Both the position numbers and the translations under genes were made by a program. Positions 52,477-62,002 of a stretch of 64,000 bases of DNA are shown one piece after another. The notes under the pieces were generated by a model. That model ran no database searches and was not told where the DNA came from. It saw nothing but the letters and a program-made list of their open reading frames with translations. Every line of letters begins with the position of its first letter. The first letter of the stretch is position 1. The DNA comes from an uncultured Thermomicrobia bacterium (lineage in GTDB: Bacteria > Chloroflexota > Chloroflexia > Thermomicrobiales > JALYUS01), in the NCBI GenBank assembly GCA_937968015.1, contig CALBSO010000146.1:62001-126000 (forward strand). The letters run 5' to 3'.

Positions 52477-53274
52477 TCAACCAACGACCATTGGCGCGCG
52501 GCGCAGGAGCAGCGTCCGCATGACACTCATCGCGACGAGGCGGCCAGTGCGCGGGTTCTCCTCGGTCGGGATGCCCTGAATATCGAACTGGAGCCTTCCG
52601 AACGCGCCCTCCGCGACGACGGTGTGCATATTCCGCTCAATCGTCGGGTCCGCCAACACGCGGACCTCGGTGCGGTCCAGCCCGATCCCGGCGAGGCTGA
52701 CAGCAGCGGCGACGTTGATGCTCTCCGGGAACTTCAGCACCCCCTCGCGCGCGCTGCCCCGGAAGACTTCCCGCGCCTCGGTGAGCGCCGATGCGTCCTC
52801 GGCGCTCATCAGCGTACGGGCCGGTTTGCGCGTCGTGTGTGTGACGCGCGTCAGGCCACCGACGGCTGCCGCCGCAATTGCATCGAGCGCGCCGATCGCG
52901 CCGGACGCCACTTTCGCCTGCGCGCGCCCGCTCTTCGCGGCTTCGATCATCGTTTCCAGCACGCCCGGCTCCGCGAAGACGCCGACGCTCACCATGATGA
53001 GATCGCACCCCGCACGCAGCACATGCGGGCCGTGCTCCTTCAGCCCCGCGTGCCCACACGCCTCGACCACGACATCGGGCCGCAAGGCGAGCAGCGCGTT
53101 CAGCGACGGGACGACCGGGACATCTACGCCGGGCCGGGAACGCGCCGGATCGCGGACAACCGCGCCAATAATCGCCACTGCGTCATCACCCCGCTCGCGC
53201 GCCAACCGCGCGACCGCCTGCCCAATCGCCCCCAGCCCGATCAGCCCCACCCGCAGCGGCGCGTTGCCCATCAC
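52477..53274 (-). CDS. nadX: Aspartate dehydrogenase
   Basis: 265 residues. RVGLIGLGAIGQAVARLARE is the Rossmann loop, PDVVVEACGHAGLKEHGP the nucleotide-binding second half, and KVASGAIGALDAIAAAAVGG with VTHTTRKPA the catalytic domain. The enzyme makes iminoaspartate from aspartate for NAD synthesis. No other nad genes lie nearby. Converges on the TetR gene. Confidence 0.9.
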   Translation of the reverse strand: MMGNAPLRVGLIGLGAIGQAVARLARERGDDAVAIIGAVVRDPARSRPGVDVPVVPSLNALLALRPDVVVEACGHAGLKEHGPHVLRAGCDLIMVSVGVFAEPGVLETMIEAAKSGRAQAKVASGAIGALDAIAAAAVGGLTRVTHTTRKPARTLMSAEDASALTEAREVFRGSAREGVLKFPESINVAAAVSLAGIGLDRTEVRVLADPTIERNMHTVVAEGAFGRLQFDIQGIPTEENPRTGRLVAMSVMRTLLLRRAPMVVG

Positions 53275-53376
53275 TTATCCCCCTTCGTGCTCTTCCGGGC
53301 GCCCTCTGGGCAGTATTCGTGGTTCAATTCTCTTCTCTCTGCGCCCTTTACGTTGCTCCGGTTTCGACATCGGCTC

Positions 53377-54447
53377 TTAGCCTTCAGCGAAGACAATGCA
53401 GACCGGGCTATCGGTCCGCACGATATGGCCGGTCGGCGTCAGGCCACCCGTCACTATGTCAACACGGAAGGTGACAATCGTACCGCTGCCTTGGTTGGCG
53501 ACGTAGAGGAATTGCCCCGCCGGATCGAGGGCGAAGAAGCGTGGCATCGTGCCCTGTGTTGGCTCCCAGCCGACCGCAGTAAGCATGCCGGTTTCCCGAC
53601 GAATCGCGAAGATTGCGATGCTGTCGTGCCCTCGGTTCGATGCATACAAGAACTGGCCGGACGGCGCGACGGCGATTTCAGCGCCCGTGCTCCGTCCGGT
53701 GTATGCGGGTGGCAGCATCCCAATCACCTGCCGCGGTTCGGGCACGCCGCGCTCCGCGTCGTAGCCGTAGGCCGTGACCGTCGAATCGAGTTCGTTGATG
53801 ACGTAGGCATACGGCGCAGTGGGATGGAATGCGACGTGGCGCGGCCCTGCCCCCGGCCGCGCCCGCACGAATGGTGGATCGCTCGGCGTCAGGGTGCCGC
53901 GTGCATCATCGAACCGGTAGACGAAGACCGCATCCACACCCTTGTCGGGCACGACGACGAACCGGCCGAGAGGGTCGAAGGGGCTGTGATGAGGATGTGG
54001 GCTAGCCTGCTCGATCCTATCCGGGCCGGGATTGCCAGTCTGCGGCAGCAGGGAACGTATCGGAGCGAGTGTGCCATCGGCGTTGATGGGCAGGGCCGCG
54101 ACGGTCGCATCGGCGTAACTCGCCACGATGAGAAAGCGCCCGCTCGGATGCACTGCCAGATGGACCGGATTGTGGCCACCCGATGGCTGCGTATTCAGGA
54201 ACGTCAACGAGCCGCTTCCCTGGGCGACCGCGAAGGCGCTGACCGCACTGAAGGTATTGCCGCCGTGGACGCAATAGAGGAAACGCTGCGAGGGATCGAG
54301 CGCCAGAAATGACGGGTTCGCGATGCCTGGAAGGAGTTGGCTATGCTCCCACACGCCGGAGTGGTCATCCATCCGGTACACGTTGATCCCCTCGCCGCCT
54401 CCCGCGCGATCCGGGGTGGTATAGCAGCCAACATAGACGAACATATC
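53377..54447 (-). CDS. Lactonase family protein (6-phosphogluconolactonase-like)
   Basis: 356 residues forming a seven-bladed beta-propeller. FVYVGCYTTPDRAGG opens the chain. VHLAVHPSGRFLIVASYADA, GPRHVAFHPTAPYAYVINEL and FALDPAGQFLYVANQGSGTI are successive blade motifs of the Pgl/YbhE type. No signal peptide is clear, and the ribosome site is weak, so the start is uncertain. Confidence 0.88.
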   Translation of the reverse strand, partial: DMFVYVGCYTTPDRAGGGEGINVYRMDDHSGVWEHSQLLPGIANPSFLALDPSQRFLYCVHGGNTFSAVSAFAVAQGSGSLTFLNTQPSGGHNPVHLAVHPSGRFLIVASYADATVAALPINADGTLAPIRSLLPQTGNPGPDRIEQASPHPHHSPFDPLGRFVVVPDKGVDAVFVYRFDDARGTLTPSDPPFVRARPGAGPRHVAFHPTAPYAYVINELDSTVTAYGYDAERGVPEPRQVIGMLPPAYTGRSTGAEIAVAPSGQFLYASNRGHDSIAIFAIRRETGMLTAVGWEPTQGTMPRFFALDPAGQFLYVANQGSGTIVTFRVDIVTGGLTPTGHIVRTDSPVCIVFAEG

Positions 54448-54490
54448 GAGGATGATAGGGACGCAAACCGTGAGCGTCAAGGCGCCGGGA

Positions 54491-55015
54491 CTACGGCTTC
54501 GTCCCCTTCCCTTCGAGGGAGGGGGGCAGGGGAGTAGGTATTCTCATGGGGCAATCCGCTTCCGCGAAGCCATGCGCCATTGCTTTCATCTCGGCGGACT
54601 TCTCCACGGCAATATTGATGACGCCTGGCTCGTGCTCCATCAACATCCGGTTCAACGCCTGAAACCAGTGGTCCGGGCCGAGCGACTTGGAGAGGGTGAA
54701 GTCCGCCGTGAGGGGGCAGGCGCGCATGCCGTCCGTCCGCTCGAAGACCGTGCAGAGGACGATCCGGCTTGTCGGGGCGAGCCGCCGCATCTCATCCACG
54801 ACCATCGCGTCGTCCAACCCGGAGAGGTCACGATCCACGATGATGATGTCCGCTTCCGTTGTGGCGAGGAGAGCGAGCAGTTCGCCCGCCGTCCCCGCTT
54901 CCCCGACGACCCGCGCGCCGAGGGCGAGCGTGAGCATCGTGCGAATACTCGCGCGGACGTGCGGAAGGTCATCTGCAATGATGATGCGGCTTTTCGTTCG
55001 CTGATGCTCGTTCAT
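54491..55015 (-). CDS. Stand-alone response-regulator receiver protein
   Basis: 174 residues. The receiver fold has IIIADD (acidic pocket), the phospho-Asp in IIIVDRDLSGLD, the Thr in VLCTVFE and the Lys in FTLSKSLG. No output domain; the C-terminal tail PPSLEGKGTKP looks like translated spacer DNA. ATG follows GAGGCAGATC. No kinase is adjacent. Confidence 0.83.
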   Translation of the reverse strand: MNEHQRTKSRIIIADDLPHVRASIRTMLTLALGARVVGEAGTAGELLALLATTEADIIIVDRDLSGLDDAMVVDEMRRLAPTSRIVLCTVFERTDGMRACPLTADFTLSKSLGPDHWFQALNRMLMEHEPGVINIAVEKSAEMKAMAHGFAEADCPMRIPTPLPPSLEGKGTKP

Positions 55016-55100
55016 GATCTGCCTCAAGAATCCTTTACCACACAAAAAACCAGTACGCAAGCGCGGGGCCAGCGGATATGTCGCTGACCCCACATCTCAC

Positions 55101-56711
55101 CTATGAGACGAGCGCCGGTTCGGCGATCATTTCGCGCTCCGCGTCGCTGGGGATCGTTGCCGTCTCCTCGGCGGGCCGCCGCAGCGTCAGGGCGAGCACC
55201 GCACCGATCGCGCAGGCGATCGCGCCGATCAGCATTGCATCGGTCAGACCCTGCACGACACCGCCGAGCACGGCATCTTTGATCTTCAGGACGATCGCCG
55301 GGTCCGCGCCCGGCAGCGCGCCGCTCCCCTTGCCGAGGCTTGCGTTCGCGATAATCTGCGCCTTCGCGGCGTCGGGCAGCGTCAGGCCGCTCACGGCGCT
55401 CACCACGTGCGTGTGGGAGCGGTTGGCAAAGATGGCGCCGAGTAGCGCGATACCGAACACGCCGCCCAGTTGCCGCACCATACCAAGCACGCCGCTCGCC
55501 ACGCCCGCCTTCGTCCGCTCCACTGCATCCATCGCGATCGTCGAGAGTGGCGACATCGCAAACCCAATGCCGATGCCGATCAGGATGAAGGAGGGCAGGA
55601 GGACGGTGTACGCGCTATACGCGGTCAGCCGCCGCGAGTCGATCAAGAGGCCAAGTCCGACGAGTGTCATGCCCGTGAAGACGATCGGGCGGCCGCCGAT
55701 GCGGCCGACGAGCCGCCCGCTTATTGGTGCGCTGAATATGAGCATGCCCGTCATCGGCAGGGTGCGCAGCCCGGACTGGACCGCGGAGTAGCCGAGCACG
55801 TTCTGCATGTAGAGCGTCAGGAAGAAGATGGTGCCGAACATCCCGAAGGTCAGCACGAAGGTGATGACATTCGCCGCCAGGAATGCAGGCGAGCGGAACA
55901 TCGGGAAATGCACCATCGGATTCGCCTGCCGGTTCTCGATCACCACGAAGGCAACGAGGAAGAGGATCGCGGCGGCGAAAAGCCCGAGAATGCGTCCGCT
56001 CGCCCAGCCCCACCCCTGACCCTCGATCAGCGCGAGCGTGAGGGCAAAGATGCTCGGCGTCAGCGTCGCCACGCCGAGGTAATCAACCGAGCGCGCGGCG
56101 GTCGTGTCTTGCGATTCCCGGACGACGCGGGTAGCGACGAGGAAGGCGATGATGCCGATCGGGATATTGACAAAGAAGATCGCCTGCCAGTTGACATACT
56201 GGACGAGCGCGCCACCGACAATCGGGCCGGCCGCGAGCGCAAGGCCGGAGATGCCCGCCCAGATGCCAATCGCCTGCGCGCGCTCCTTGCCCTTGAAAGT
56301 CGAGGTGATGATCGAGAGCGTGCCCGGCATCATGATCGAGCCACCGATCCCTTGCAGGACGCGGAAGAAGATCAACGAGCCGAGGTTCGGCGCGATGCCG
56401 CAGGCGAACGAGGCGACGGTGAAGATTGTCAGGCCGATCAGGAAAACGCGCTTGCGGCCAAAGACATCACCGAGTTTGCCCATTGTCACCATCAGAACGG
56501 CGAGCGACAGCGTGTAGCCGTTGACGATCCATTCCAGCGCGGACGTCGTCGCACCGAACTTCTGCTGGATCGTCGGCAGGGCGACGTTCACAACCGTGTT
56601 GTCCAGCATCATCATAAAGAGCGCGAAACACATCGCCCCGAGCGTCAGCCATTTGGAGCGATTCTCCTCCTGTGCCGCCGTGCGGGGGATGGGTGCGAGT
56701 GCGGTTGCCAT
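55101..56711 (-). CDS. DHA2 family MFS efflux transporter (EmrB/QacA type)
   Basis: 536 residues with 14 helices. MMMLDNTVVNVALPTIQQ in helix 1 is the DHA2 signature; GKLGDVFGRKRVFLIGL is motif A; GPIVGGALVQYVNWQAIFFV is the antiporter motif C region. GGGAGG precedes the ATG. It exports drugs by proton exchange. A 24-base palindrome lies upstream and may be its operator. Confidence 0.93.
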   Translation of the reverse strand: MATALAPIPRTAAQEENRSKWLTLGAMCFALFMMMLDNTVVNVALPTIQQKFGATTSALEWIVNGYTLSLAVLMVTMGKLGDVFGRKRVFLIGLTIFTVASFACGIAPNLGSLIFFRVLQGIGGSIMMPGTLSIITSTFKGKERAQAIGIWAGISGLALAAGPIVGGALVQYVNWQAIFFVNIPIGIIAFLVATRVVRESQDTTAARSVDYLGVATLTPSIFALTLALIEGQGWGWASGRILGLFAAAILFLVAFVVIENRQANPMVHFPMFRSPAFLAANVITFVLTFGMFGTIFFLTLYMQNVLGYSAVQSGLRTLPMTGMLIFSAPISGRLVGRIGGRPIVFTGMTLVGLGLLIDSRRLTAYSAYTVLLPSFILIGIGIGFAMSPLSTIAMDAVERTKAGVASGVLGMVRQLGGVFGIALLGAIFANRSHTHVVSAVSGLTLPDAAKAQIIANASLGKGSGALPGADPAIVLKIKDAVLGGVVQGLTDAMLIGAIACAIGAVLALTLRRPAEETATIPSDAEREMIAEPALVS

Positions 56712-57083
56712 TGGTGCCTCCCGTCTGAATATGTCACCAACACCGATGCATCGGTGTTGGATTCAGTATGCCAGGAGCGTGTCGCAGCACCATTGGCCGC
56801 ACGAACGGTTTTTCCGTTGCTGCCCGGAGGGGGTCATCTCCCCTCCATTCAGAGGGTAAGCGTGGATCGCGCGTGCCGAGACGGTACGTTCTCCTTCCAT
56901 GGCGTATTGATATCACAGTCCCGCCCCATTTCCATACGATGGAAAATGCGAACTATTTGTGTTATCTTGTTGCTACGCGTGGTATGGAAGAATGCGGAGA
57001 GGAGGTGAGCAACTCGCAGATCGCTCCGGCTCCGGTCAACTCGCTGTAAGTGGCTGCGCCTCGCGCAGCAGGAAGGCACACAC
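56712..57083. other. 372-base intergenic region with operators
   Basis: Between the efflux pump (minus) and the ABM gene (plus). It holds the palindrome at 56737, an inverted repeat TTTCCAT-ACG-ATGGAAA at 56929-56945, and a perfect Shine-Dalgarno word AGGAGGTGA at 57000 with no start codon in the usual window. A 21-codon frame from ATG 56984 to TAA 57049 is not supported. Confidence 0.5.
56737..56760. promoter_or_regulatory. 24-base perfect palindrome upstream of DHA2 pump
   Basis: CCAACACCGATG is followed at once by its exact reverse complement. It lies 26 bases before the pump start on the minus strand, the normal place for a repressor site. No regulator gene is next to it. Confidence 0.65.
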
Positions 57084-57683
57084 ATGCACGGCCGCGTAGG
57101 CTTCCTCCAGGTCAAGCCCGGCACCCTCGACGTGTCATTGGAGAAGGCGCGCAAGGAGCTTCTGCCCAAGATGCGGGAGCAGCCCGGCCTCAAGCGATAC
57201 ACCGTCGTGATCACCAGCCCCGAAACCTTGGTCTCACTCAGCGGCTGGGATACCAGGGAACAGGCCGAGAAGGCGGCGGAGACGCTTTCCGCCTGGGTCC
57301 GCGAGAATATGGGGCCAACCGTCGTCTCGATGGAGAATCAGATCGGCGAGGTGATTTTGCAACGCGGTCAGTTCTCGCCCGATAAACTGCCGAAGTTTGG
57401 TGTGGTGCGCGTGCAAACGCTGAAGCCCGGTGCGCCCGACCTGAGCGAGAAAGTCCGCACGGAGTTCATGCCGATCTTCGACCGCCAGCCGGGGTTCAAC
57501 TCGCGTGTGGCGATCCGCACGGATGGGGGCAAGATCATCACATATTCGAGTTGGGACTCCAAGGAGGACTGGGAGAAGGCGGTACCCAACCTGCGACAGT
57601 GGGCGGACGCGAACATCACGCCCCATATGAGCAATGTCGAGCAGCACGCGGGCGAGGTCGCCTGGGTGGTGCGCAAGGGATAG
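57084..57683 (+). CDS. Two-domain ABM-like dimeric alpha-beta barrel protein
   Basis: 199 residues made of two similar halves, each about 95 long: VGFLQVKPGT...QPGLKRYTVV...SLSGWDTREQAEKA, then GVVRVQTLKPG...QPGFNSRVAI...TYSSWDSKEDWEKA. Each half looks like an antibiotic biosynthesis monooxygenase or stress-response barrel, so one chain could form the usual dimer by itself. AGGAAGG precedes the ATG. Function unknown. Confidence 0.78.
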   Translation: MHGRVGFLQVKPGTLDVSLEKARKELLPKMREQPGLKRYTVVITSPETLVSLSGWDTREQAEKAAETLSAWVRENMGPTVVSMENQIGEVILQRGQFSPDKLPKFGVVRVQTLKPGAPDLSEKVRTEFMPIFDRQPGFNSRVAIRTDGGKIITYSSWDSKEDWEKAVPNLRQWADANITPHMSNVEQHAGEVAWVVRKG

Positions 57684-57740
57684 CGAGCATCGTCGCCATC
57701 ATTTTCCTGCCACGCGGCAGGCAAGGAACCGAGGCGGCGC

Positions 57741-58148
57741 TTATTGCGCGATGGTTTCGGGCACGTCGAACTCCACCGCGGTCGGCGGGCGGATCAGCGC
57801 GTCCATCGCCAGCCAGAGGCTCCGGACATGGCGGAAGCAGAGGATCGGCAGCGCGATGGCGAAGAGGAAGCCGAGGCTGATCTCCGGCACAATCGCATGC
57901 GGGCGCAGATAGGCGAGCGGCGCGATGATGAACAAAATCGGCAGGCTCGCGATCGCGTAATTGATGACCACCGTGTTCGTAAAGTAGCCAACCTCCCGCT
58001 CGAAGTGGAAGCCGCAATGCGCGCAATGCGGGAACATCGTCATGCGCTGGAAGAGTCGCCCCTGCCCGCAAACCGGACACCGCAGCCGCAAGGCCCGGCT
58101 CATCACTGTCATCCCAGACGACCGTGGCGGCAGCATGTCGGGTTCCAT
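57741..58148 (-). CDS. DUF983 family membrane protein
   Basis: 135 residues. RCPVCGQGRLF and FPHCAHCGFHFEREVGYFTN are the two CxxC knuckles and the DUF983 core. Two hydrophobic helices follow (IASLPILFIIAPLAYL; GFLFAIALPILCF). AAGGGG precedes this ATG by about 8 bases; other ATGs lie near. Function unknown. Confidence 0.85.
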   Translation of the reverse strand: MEPDMLPPRSSGMTVMSRALRLRCPVCGQGRLFQRMTMFPHCAHCGFHFEREVGYFTNTVVINYAIASLPILFIIAPLAYLRPHAIVPEISLGFLFAIALPILCFRHVRSLWLAMDALIRPPTAVEFDVPETIAQ

Positions 58149-58162
58149 GTGAAACATGCCCC

Positions 58163-58843
58163 TTACGATGGGCGAGCCTCCCGCGCGAGGCCGTTGCGAA
58201 CGGCATAGACTGCAGCCTGCGTGCGATCGGTGAGTTCCAATTTGCCGAGGATGTTCGCAACGTGCCCCTTCACCGTCGTTTCGCTGATCGAGAGTTCGCG
58301 GGCAATCTGCTTGTTGCTTTGCCCTTCGGCGAGCAGGGCGATCACGTCCCGCTCGCGGTCGGTGAGGGTGACGGAGTGGTCCGGGGCGGGTTTCGGTCGG
58401 GTGGCAAGCCCCATCAGCATGCGCGCCGCGTCCGGGTGGAGTTGCGGCTCACCCCGCGCCGCGCCGCGCACCGCCTTGATGAGATCATCCGCCTCGACCT
58501 CTTTGAGGAGGAAGCCGATTGCCCCTGCCTGAATCGCCTCCGCGACGCGCCGGTCTTCGAGGAAGGTCGTCAGGACGAGCACCTGCGTTTCCGGGCGCGC
58601 TGCTTTGATCGCGGCGGTCGCCTCGATGCCATTCATCTCCGGCATCAAAAGGTCCATCAGCACGACGTCCGGCGCGAGTTTCGCGGCGAGTGCCACCACC
58701 TCGTGCCCGTTCTGCGCCTCCCCGACCATCTCCATGTCGGGCTGAACGAGCAGGAACATCCGTAGCCCCTGCCGCACGACGCTGTGATCGTCCGCGATGA
58801 GGACGCGAATCTTCTTCTCCGGGGATTGGGCCGCGCTGCTCAT
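58163..58843 (-). CDS. NarL/FixJ family response regulator
   Basis: 226 residues. The receiver has VLIADDHSVVRQGL, the phospho-Asp in VVLMDLLMPEMNG and the Lys in GFLLKEVEADDL. The LuxR-type DNA-binding domain has LTDRERDVIALLAEGQSNKQ and ISETTVKGHVANILGKL. The partner kinase is probably the HisKA_3 protein at 59628-61910, two small genes upstream. Confidence 0.93.
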   Translation of the reverse strand: MSSAAQSPEKKIRVLIADDHSVVRQGLRMFLLVQPDMEMVGEAQNGHEVVALAAKLAPDVVLMDLLMPEMNGIEATAAIKAARPETQVLVLTTFLEDRRVAEAIQAGAIGFLLKEVEADDLIKAVRGAARGEPQLHPDAARMLMGLATRPKPAPDHSVTLTDRERDVIALLAEGQSNKQIARELSISETTVKGHVANILGKLELTDRTQAAVYAVRNGLAREARPS

Positions 58844-58893
58844 CCTCTACCCCTCGCCTCTGTCTGCCCGGTGCCATTGACGCATCGGTACTT

Positions 58894-59298
58894 TCACTCC
58901 GCTTCGCCACCCGCCGGCGAGAGCGGACCGATCAGGCATTCAGCAACCTCGAGAAATGTCTCTGCATGGATGATTTGTTCTCGGGCTTGTTCGGCGGTCA
59001 CTGTCCGCAAACGACCATAGTCGCTCGTGATGCGCAACTCCTCGGCATTAATGAGAATGCGGTGAAACGCTTTCGGTACTCTACCGGCATTCGCAAAGTA
59101 CTGACCAAACGCAGCAATTACTCCCGAATGCTTGGAGAACGCCATCTCCTCACCGAGCAGGAACGCTTGTGCGACGTAGAACATCGCATAGTACGCACGC
59201 GATACTGCAATCCCGTAAAGTCGTTCATCGGCGAGCAGATGAGCAGCACGCACATTATCACGAGCTTCTTCGAGAAGCGTCGCTTGTTCAGGCATCAT
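58894..59298 (-). CDS. HEPN domain toxin
   Basis: 134 residues, all helical. ARDNVRAAHLLADERLYGIA and AVSRAYYAMFYVAQAFL are HEPN landmarks, and RVPKAFH gives an R-x5-H motif, as in HEPN ribonucleases. It overlaps the nucleotidyltransferase gene by 4 bases, the normal HEPN/MNT pairing. Confidence 0.85.
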   Translation of the reverse strand: MMPEQATLLEEARDNVRAAHLLADERLYGIAVSRAYYAMFYVAQAFLLGEEMAFSKHSGVIAAFGQYFANAGRVPKAFHRILINAEELRITSDYGRLRTVTAEQAREQIIHAETFLEVAECLIGPLSPAGGEAE

Positions 59299-59618
59299 AC
59301 GGCGACACCTTCCCGTCGCACATTGAGCAGCAGCGGACTCCGCTCCTTTGTGAAACGCTCCTCATCCATGAAGATACAACTGATAAGAATGCAGTCGTGT
59401 GCGCACATCAGGTTATACAGCATGTCGCCCGTTCGTTTACGTTCCTCCGTACTGTCAACCGGCCCGGCGAGGACGACGAGGACATCAATATCCGAACCGG
59501 GTTCCGCGTCGCCGCGCGCCTGCGAGCCGAAGAGGACGAGCCGCTTCAACCGCTCGCCGTAGCATGCTTCGAGTCGCGCTCGTAGTTCGGACAAGATCGT
59601 CTGAACCTGTGTCTCCAT
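59295..59618 (-). CDS. MNT-type nucleotidyltransferase (antitoxin)
   Basis: 107 residues. LVLFGSQARGDAEPGSDIDV is the minimal nucleotidyltransferase motif with Asp43 and Asp45. Such proteins modify and silence their HEPN partner. Its ATG lies 10 bases after the stop of the sensor kinase, so all three are probably on one message. Confidence 0.88.
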   Translation of the reverse strand: METQVQTILSELRARLEACYGERLKRLVLFGSQARGDAEPGSDIDVLVVLAGPVDSTEERKRTGDMLYNLMCAHDCILISCIFMDEERFTKERSPLLLNVRREGVAV

Positions 59619-59627
59619 CGCATACCC

Positions 59628-61910
59628 TCACGCGGGCGGCGCGGCCGGGATGGCAACGCGCACGATAATTGCCGTGCCCGCGCCCGGCGCGCTCTCGATA
59701 GTCAGCAGGCCACCGATGCGCTCGACGCGCTCCTGCATGCCAGGCAGACCGAGATGACCCGGTTGCGGTTGATGCCCGGCAGGCTCGAAGCCCCGGCCAT
59801 CATCCCGTACCGTCAGTGTGGCAGTCCTATCATAGATGTCAAGCGCGGCACTGATCTCCTTCGCGTGCGCGTGCTTCAAGGCGTTGCTGACTGCCTCGCT
59901 CGCGATACGGAAAAGCGCTTCCTCCACGGGCAACGGTAGCCGGTTGTCGTTGCCCGTCGCGGCGAACGCGAGCGCCGGGCCGTCCCTTCGCTGTAAGGAC
60001 TCGATATGCCGCCGCAGCGCCTCGATCAGGCCTTCCTCCTCCAGCGCGACGGGCCGCAATTGGAAAAGGAGGGCGCGCATCTCCGCCAGCGCCTCCTTCG
60101 AGAGCCGCCGCAGTTCATCGAGGCTCCGCTTCGCCTCCTCCGGTTGCACATCCCACAGCGCGGGGAGGACTTGCGCCAGGAGACTCATCGAGAAGAGCGA
60201 CTGGGTGACGCTGTCGTGGAGGTCCCGTGCGAGACGATGCCGCTCCTCCAATGCCGCCGCCTGTTGCGCCTGCTCATACAAGAGCGCGTTGTGCATCGCG
60301 ACGGAGGCGTGATCCGCGAAGGTCGAGATCAACTGCAACTCGCTCGCGCTCGGGTTGATCGGGTGGTCATAAACGAGCATCAGCACGGCATCGTGCGTGC
60401 CCTGGTAGCCGAATGGCATCGCGATGAACGCCTTCGCGGTAAAGGCCTCGAACGGTTCGTGCTTGACATGCTCCACGAAATCCTCCCGCCACCAGGGCAT
60501 CGTCGCCGCCTCTTCCTGGCTGCGGATAATGAGCGGCTGACGCTGCTGGATGGCGTAGAGCGCCGGCCCATGCCGGAGGATCGAGCCATCCGAGAACGGA
60601 AAGCGATCCATCCCATAGATTGCGCGCGGAATCGTCGCGTCGCCGCTATTGCTCAGTTCGAGCAGGCCACAGACCCGCGCGCCCGTCACCCGCGCTGCCT
60701 GCTCGACAATCATATTGAGCACTTCCGCGCGGTCGAGGCTGGAATTAAGGAGCGCGGCAGTCTGATGGAGGGCGGTCATTTCCGCCAGTTGTCGCTCGGT
60801 TTCCGCGTAGAGTTTGCTGCTCTGCACCGCGATGGCGGCGTGGTCCGCGATTGTCGTGATCCGCCGGAGCATCTCATCGGGCGGCGGTTCCTGCCGCGCG
60901 AAATAGCAGGTGAGCGTGCCTATTGTTGTGCCTTTCGCGACGAGTGGGACAGCGACAACGGACCCCCACCCACCTGCAACGGCTACCGCCCGCGCCGCGT
61001 GCGCCCCCGCCGGCGCGTTCTCAGGGATGGTAATGATATTCCGATGCACGGGGATCCCATCGCGGAAGGCGAGCGTGGTGGGGGGCTGCTCCTCGTCCGG
61101 CTGGTGTGCGGCGAAGCGCATATATTCGTTGATTGTCTCGGCGTAGTCATCCGGCAGGCCGAATTGCCCCATCAACTGCAACCGACCGAGGGCATCCGGC
61201 AGAAAGATCGCTGCCGCCCGGCTGCCAAGCCGTTGCGTCGCCCGCTCGGTGATCGCCGCCAGCGTCGCGTCGAGCGAGGTGGTCAGAGCGATGAGTCGCG
61301 CGATCTCCGCGAAGGCCGAAAGTTCCTCCGCGCGGGTCTCACTCGTCTGGTAGAGCGGCCCGACCTCGGCATAGACCGCCGTTTCGAGCGTGATGTCCTG
61401 CACCGTCGTGCTGACACCAAGCACGGTCCCGTCCGTCGCCGTCCGCAGATGACTAATAGACTGGACGCGCCGCCCGTCCGACGGAATGACGCACTCCTCG
61501 ATCTGGACGCTCTCCGCGTCGGCGAATGACGCGACCGAGGGCATGCAGCAATCCAGCCCCGGCAACGCCTCTATCGGCTGCCCGACCACATTCACATCCG
61601 GCGCAAGGCCAACGATCATCGCCGCAACCGGGCTCATCGTCCGCACGCGGTTCGCAGCGTCGGTCGTGATCAGCCCGGCTTGGATCGGCGTGGCGGCCGC
61701 GGTACGACCGTTACTCGCGAGCAGCGGATAAATCGTCTCGCGCAACGCCCGGAGCATCTGCTCCTCAGTCACCGTCTCGGGCGTCGCGCCGAGGTTCTCG
61801 ATCGCGCGGTCGAGCGCGGCGCGGTCGAGTGCTGGCACCGCGATCGGCAGCCGCCGGACGTATTCGCAATAGACCTCGTTGCCTGTCGTACCGTCCAATT
61901 CGCGCCCCAT
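59628..61910 (-). CDS. GAF-domain sensor histidine kinase (NarX type)
   Basis: About 760 residues. A PAS-like region (AANRVRTMSPVAAMIVGLAP) is followed by two GAF domains (FAEIARLIALTTSLDATLAA; LHQTAALLNSSLDRAEVLNM), a HisKA_3 dimer helix with the phospho-His in RLARDLHDSVTQSLF, and an ATPase domain (EAVSNALKHAHA, VRDDGRGFEP, GLPGMQERVERIGG). No membrane helix, so it senses inside the cell. Start uncertain; the ribosome site is weak. Confidence 0.9.
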   Translation of the reverse strand: MGRELDGTTGNEVYCEYVRRLPIAVPALDRAALDRAIENLGATPETVTEEQMLRALRETIYPLLASNGRTAAATPIQAGLITTDAANRVRTMSPVAAMIVGLAPDVNVVGQPIEALPGLDCCMPSVASFADAESVQIEECVIPSDGRRVQSISHLRTATDGTVLGVSTTVQDITLETAVYAEVGPLYQTSETRAEELSAFAEIARLIALTTSLDATLAAITERATQRLGSRAAAIFLPDALGRLQLMGQFGLPDDYAETINEYMRFAAHQPDEEQPPTTLAFRDGIPVHRNIITIPENAPAGAHAARAVAVAGGWGSVVAVPLVAKGTTIGTLTCYFARQEPPPDEMLRRITTIADHAAIAVQSSKLYAETERQLAEMTALHQTAALLNSSLDRAEVLNMIVEQAARVTGARVCGLLELSNSGDATIPRAIYGMDRFPFSDGSILRHGPALYAIQQRQPLIIRSQEEAATMPWWREDFVEHVKHEPFEAFTAKAFIAMPFGYQGTHDAVLMLVYDHPINPSASELQLISTFADHASVAMHNALLYEQAQQAAALEERHRLARDLHDSVTQSLFSMSLLAQVLPALWDVQPEEAKRSLDELRRLSKEALAEMRALLFQLRPVALEEEGLIEALRRHIESLQRRDGPALAFAATGNDNRLPLPVEEALFRIASEAVSNALKHAHAKEISAALDIYDRTATLTVRDDGRGFEPAGHQPQPGHLGLPGMQERVERIGGLLTIESAPGAGTAIIVRVAIPAAPPA

Positions 61911-62002
61911 CTCGTATGATACACTGCTCTTTCTTTGTGAACACCGCGCCACCGCGGAAAATGCCGGATGCGTCGCTACAGCGCCATCGGCATTCTATCG
62001 GT

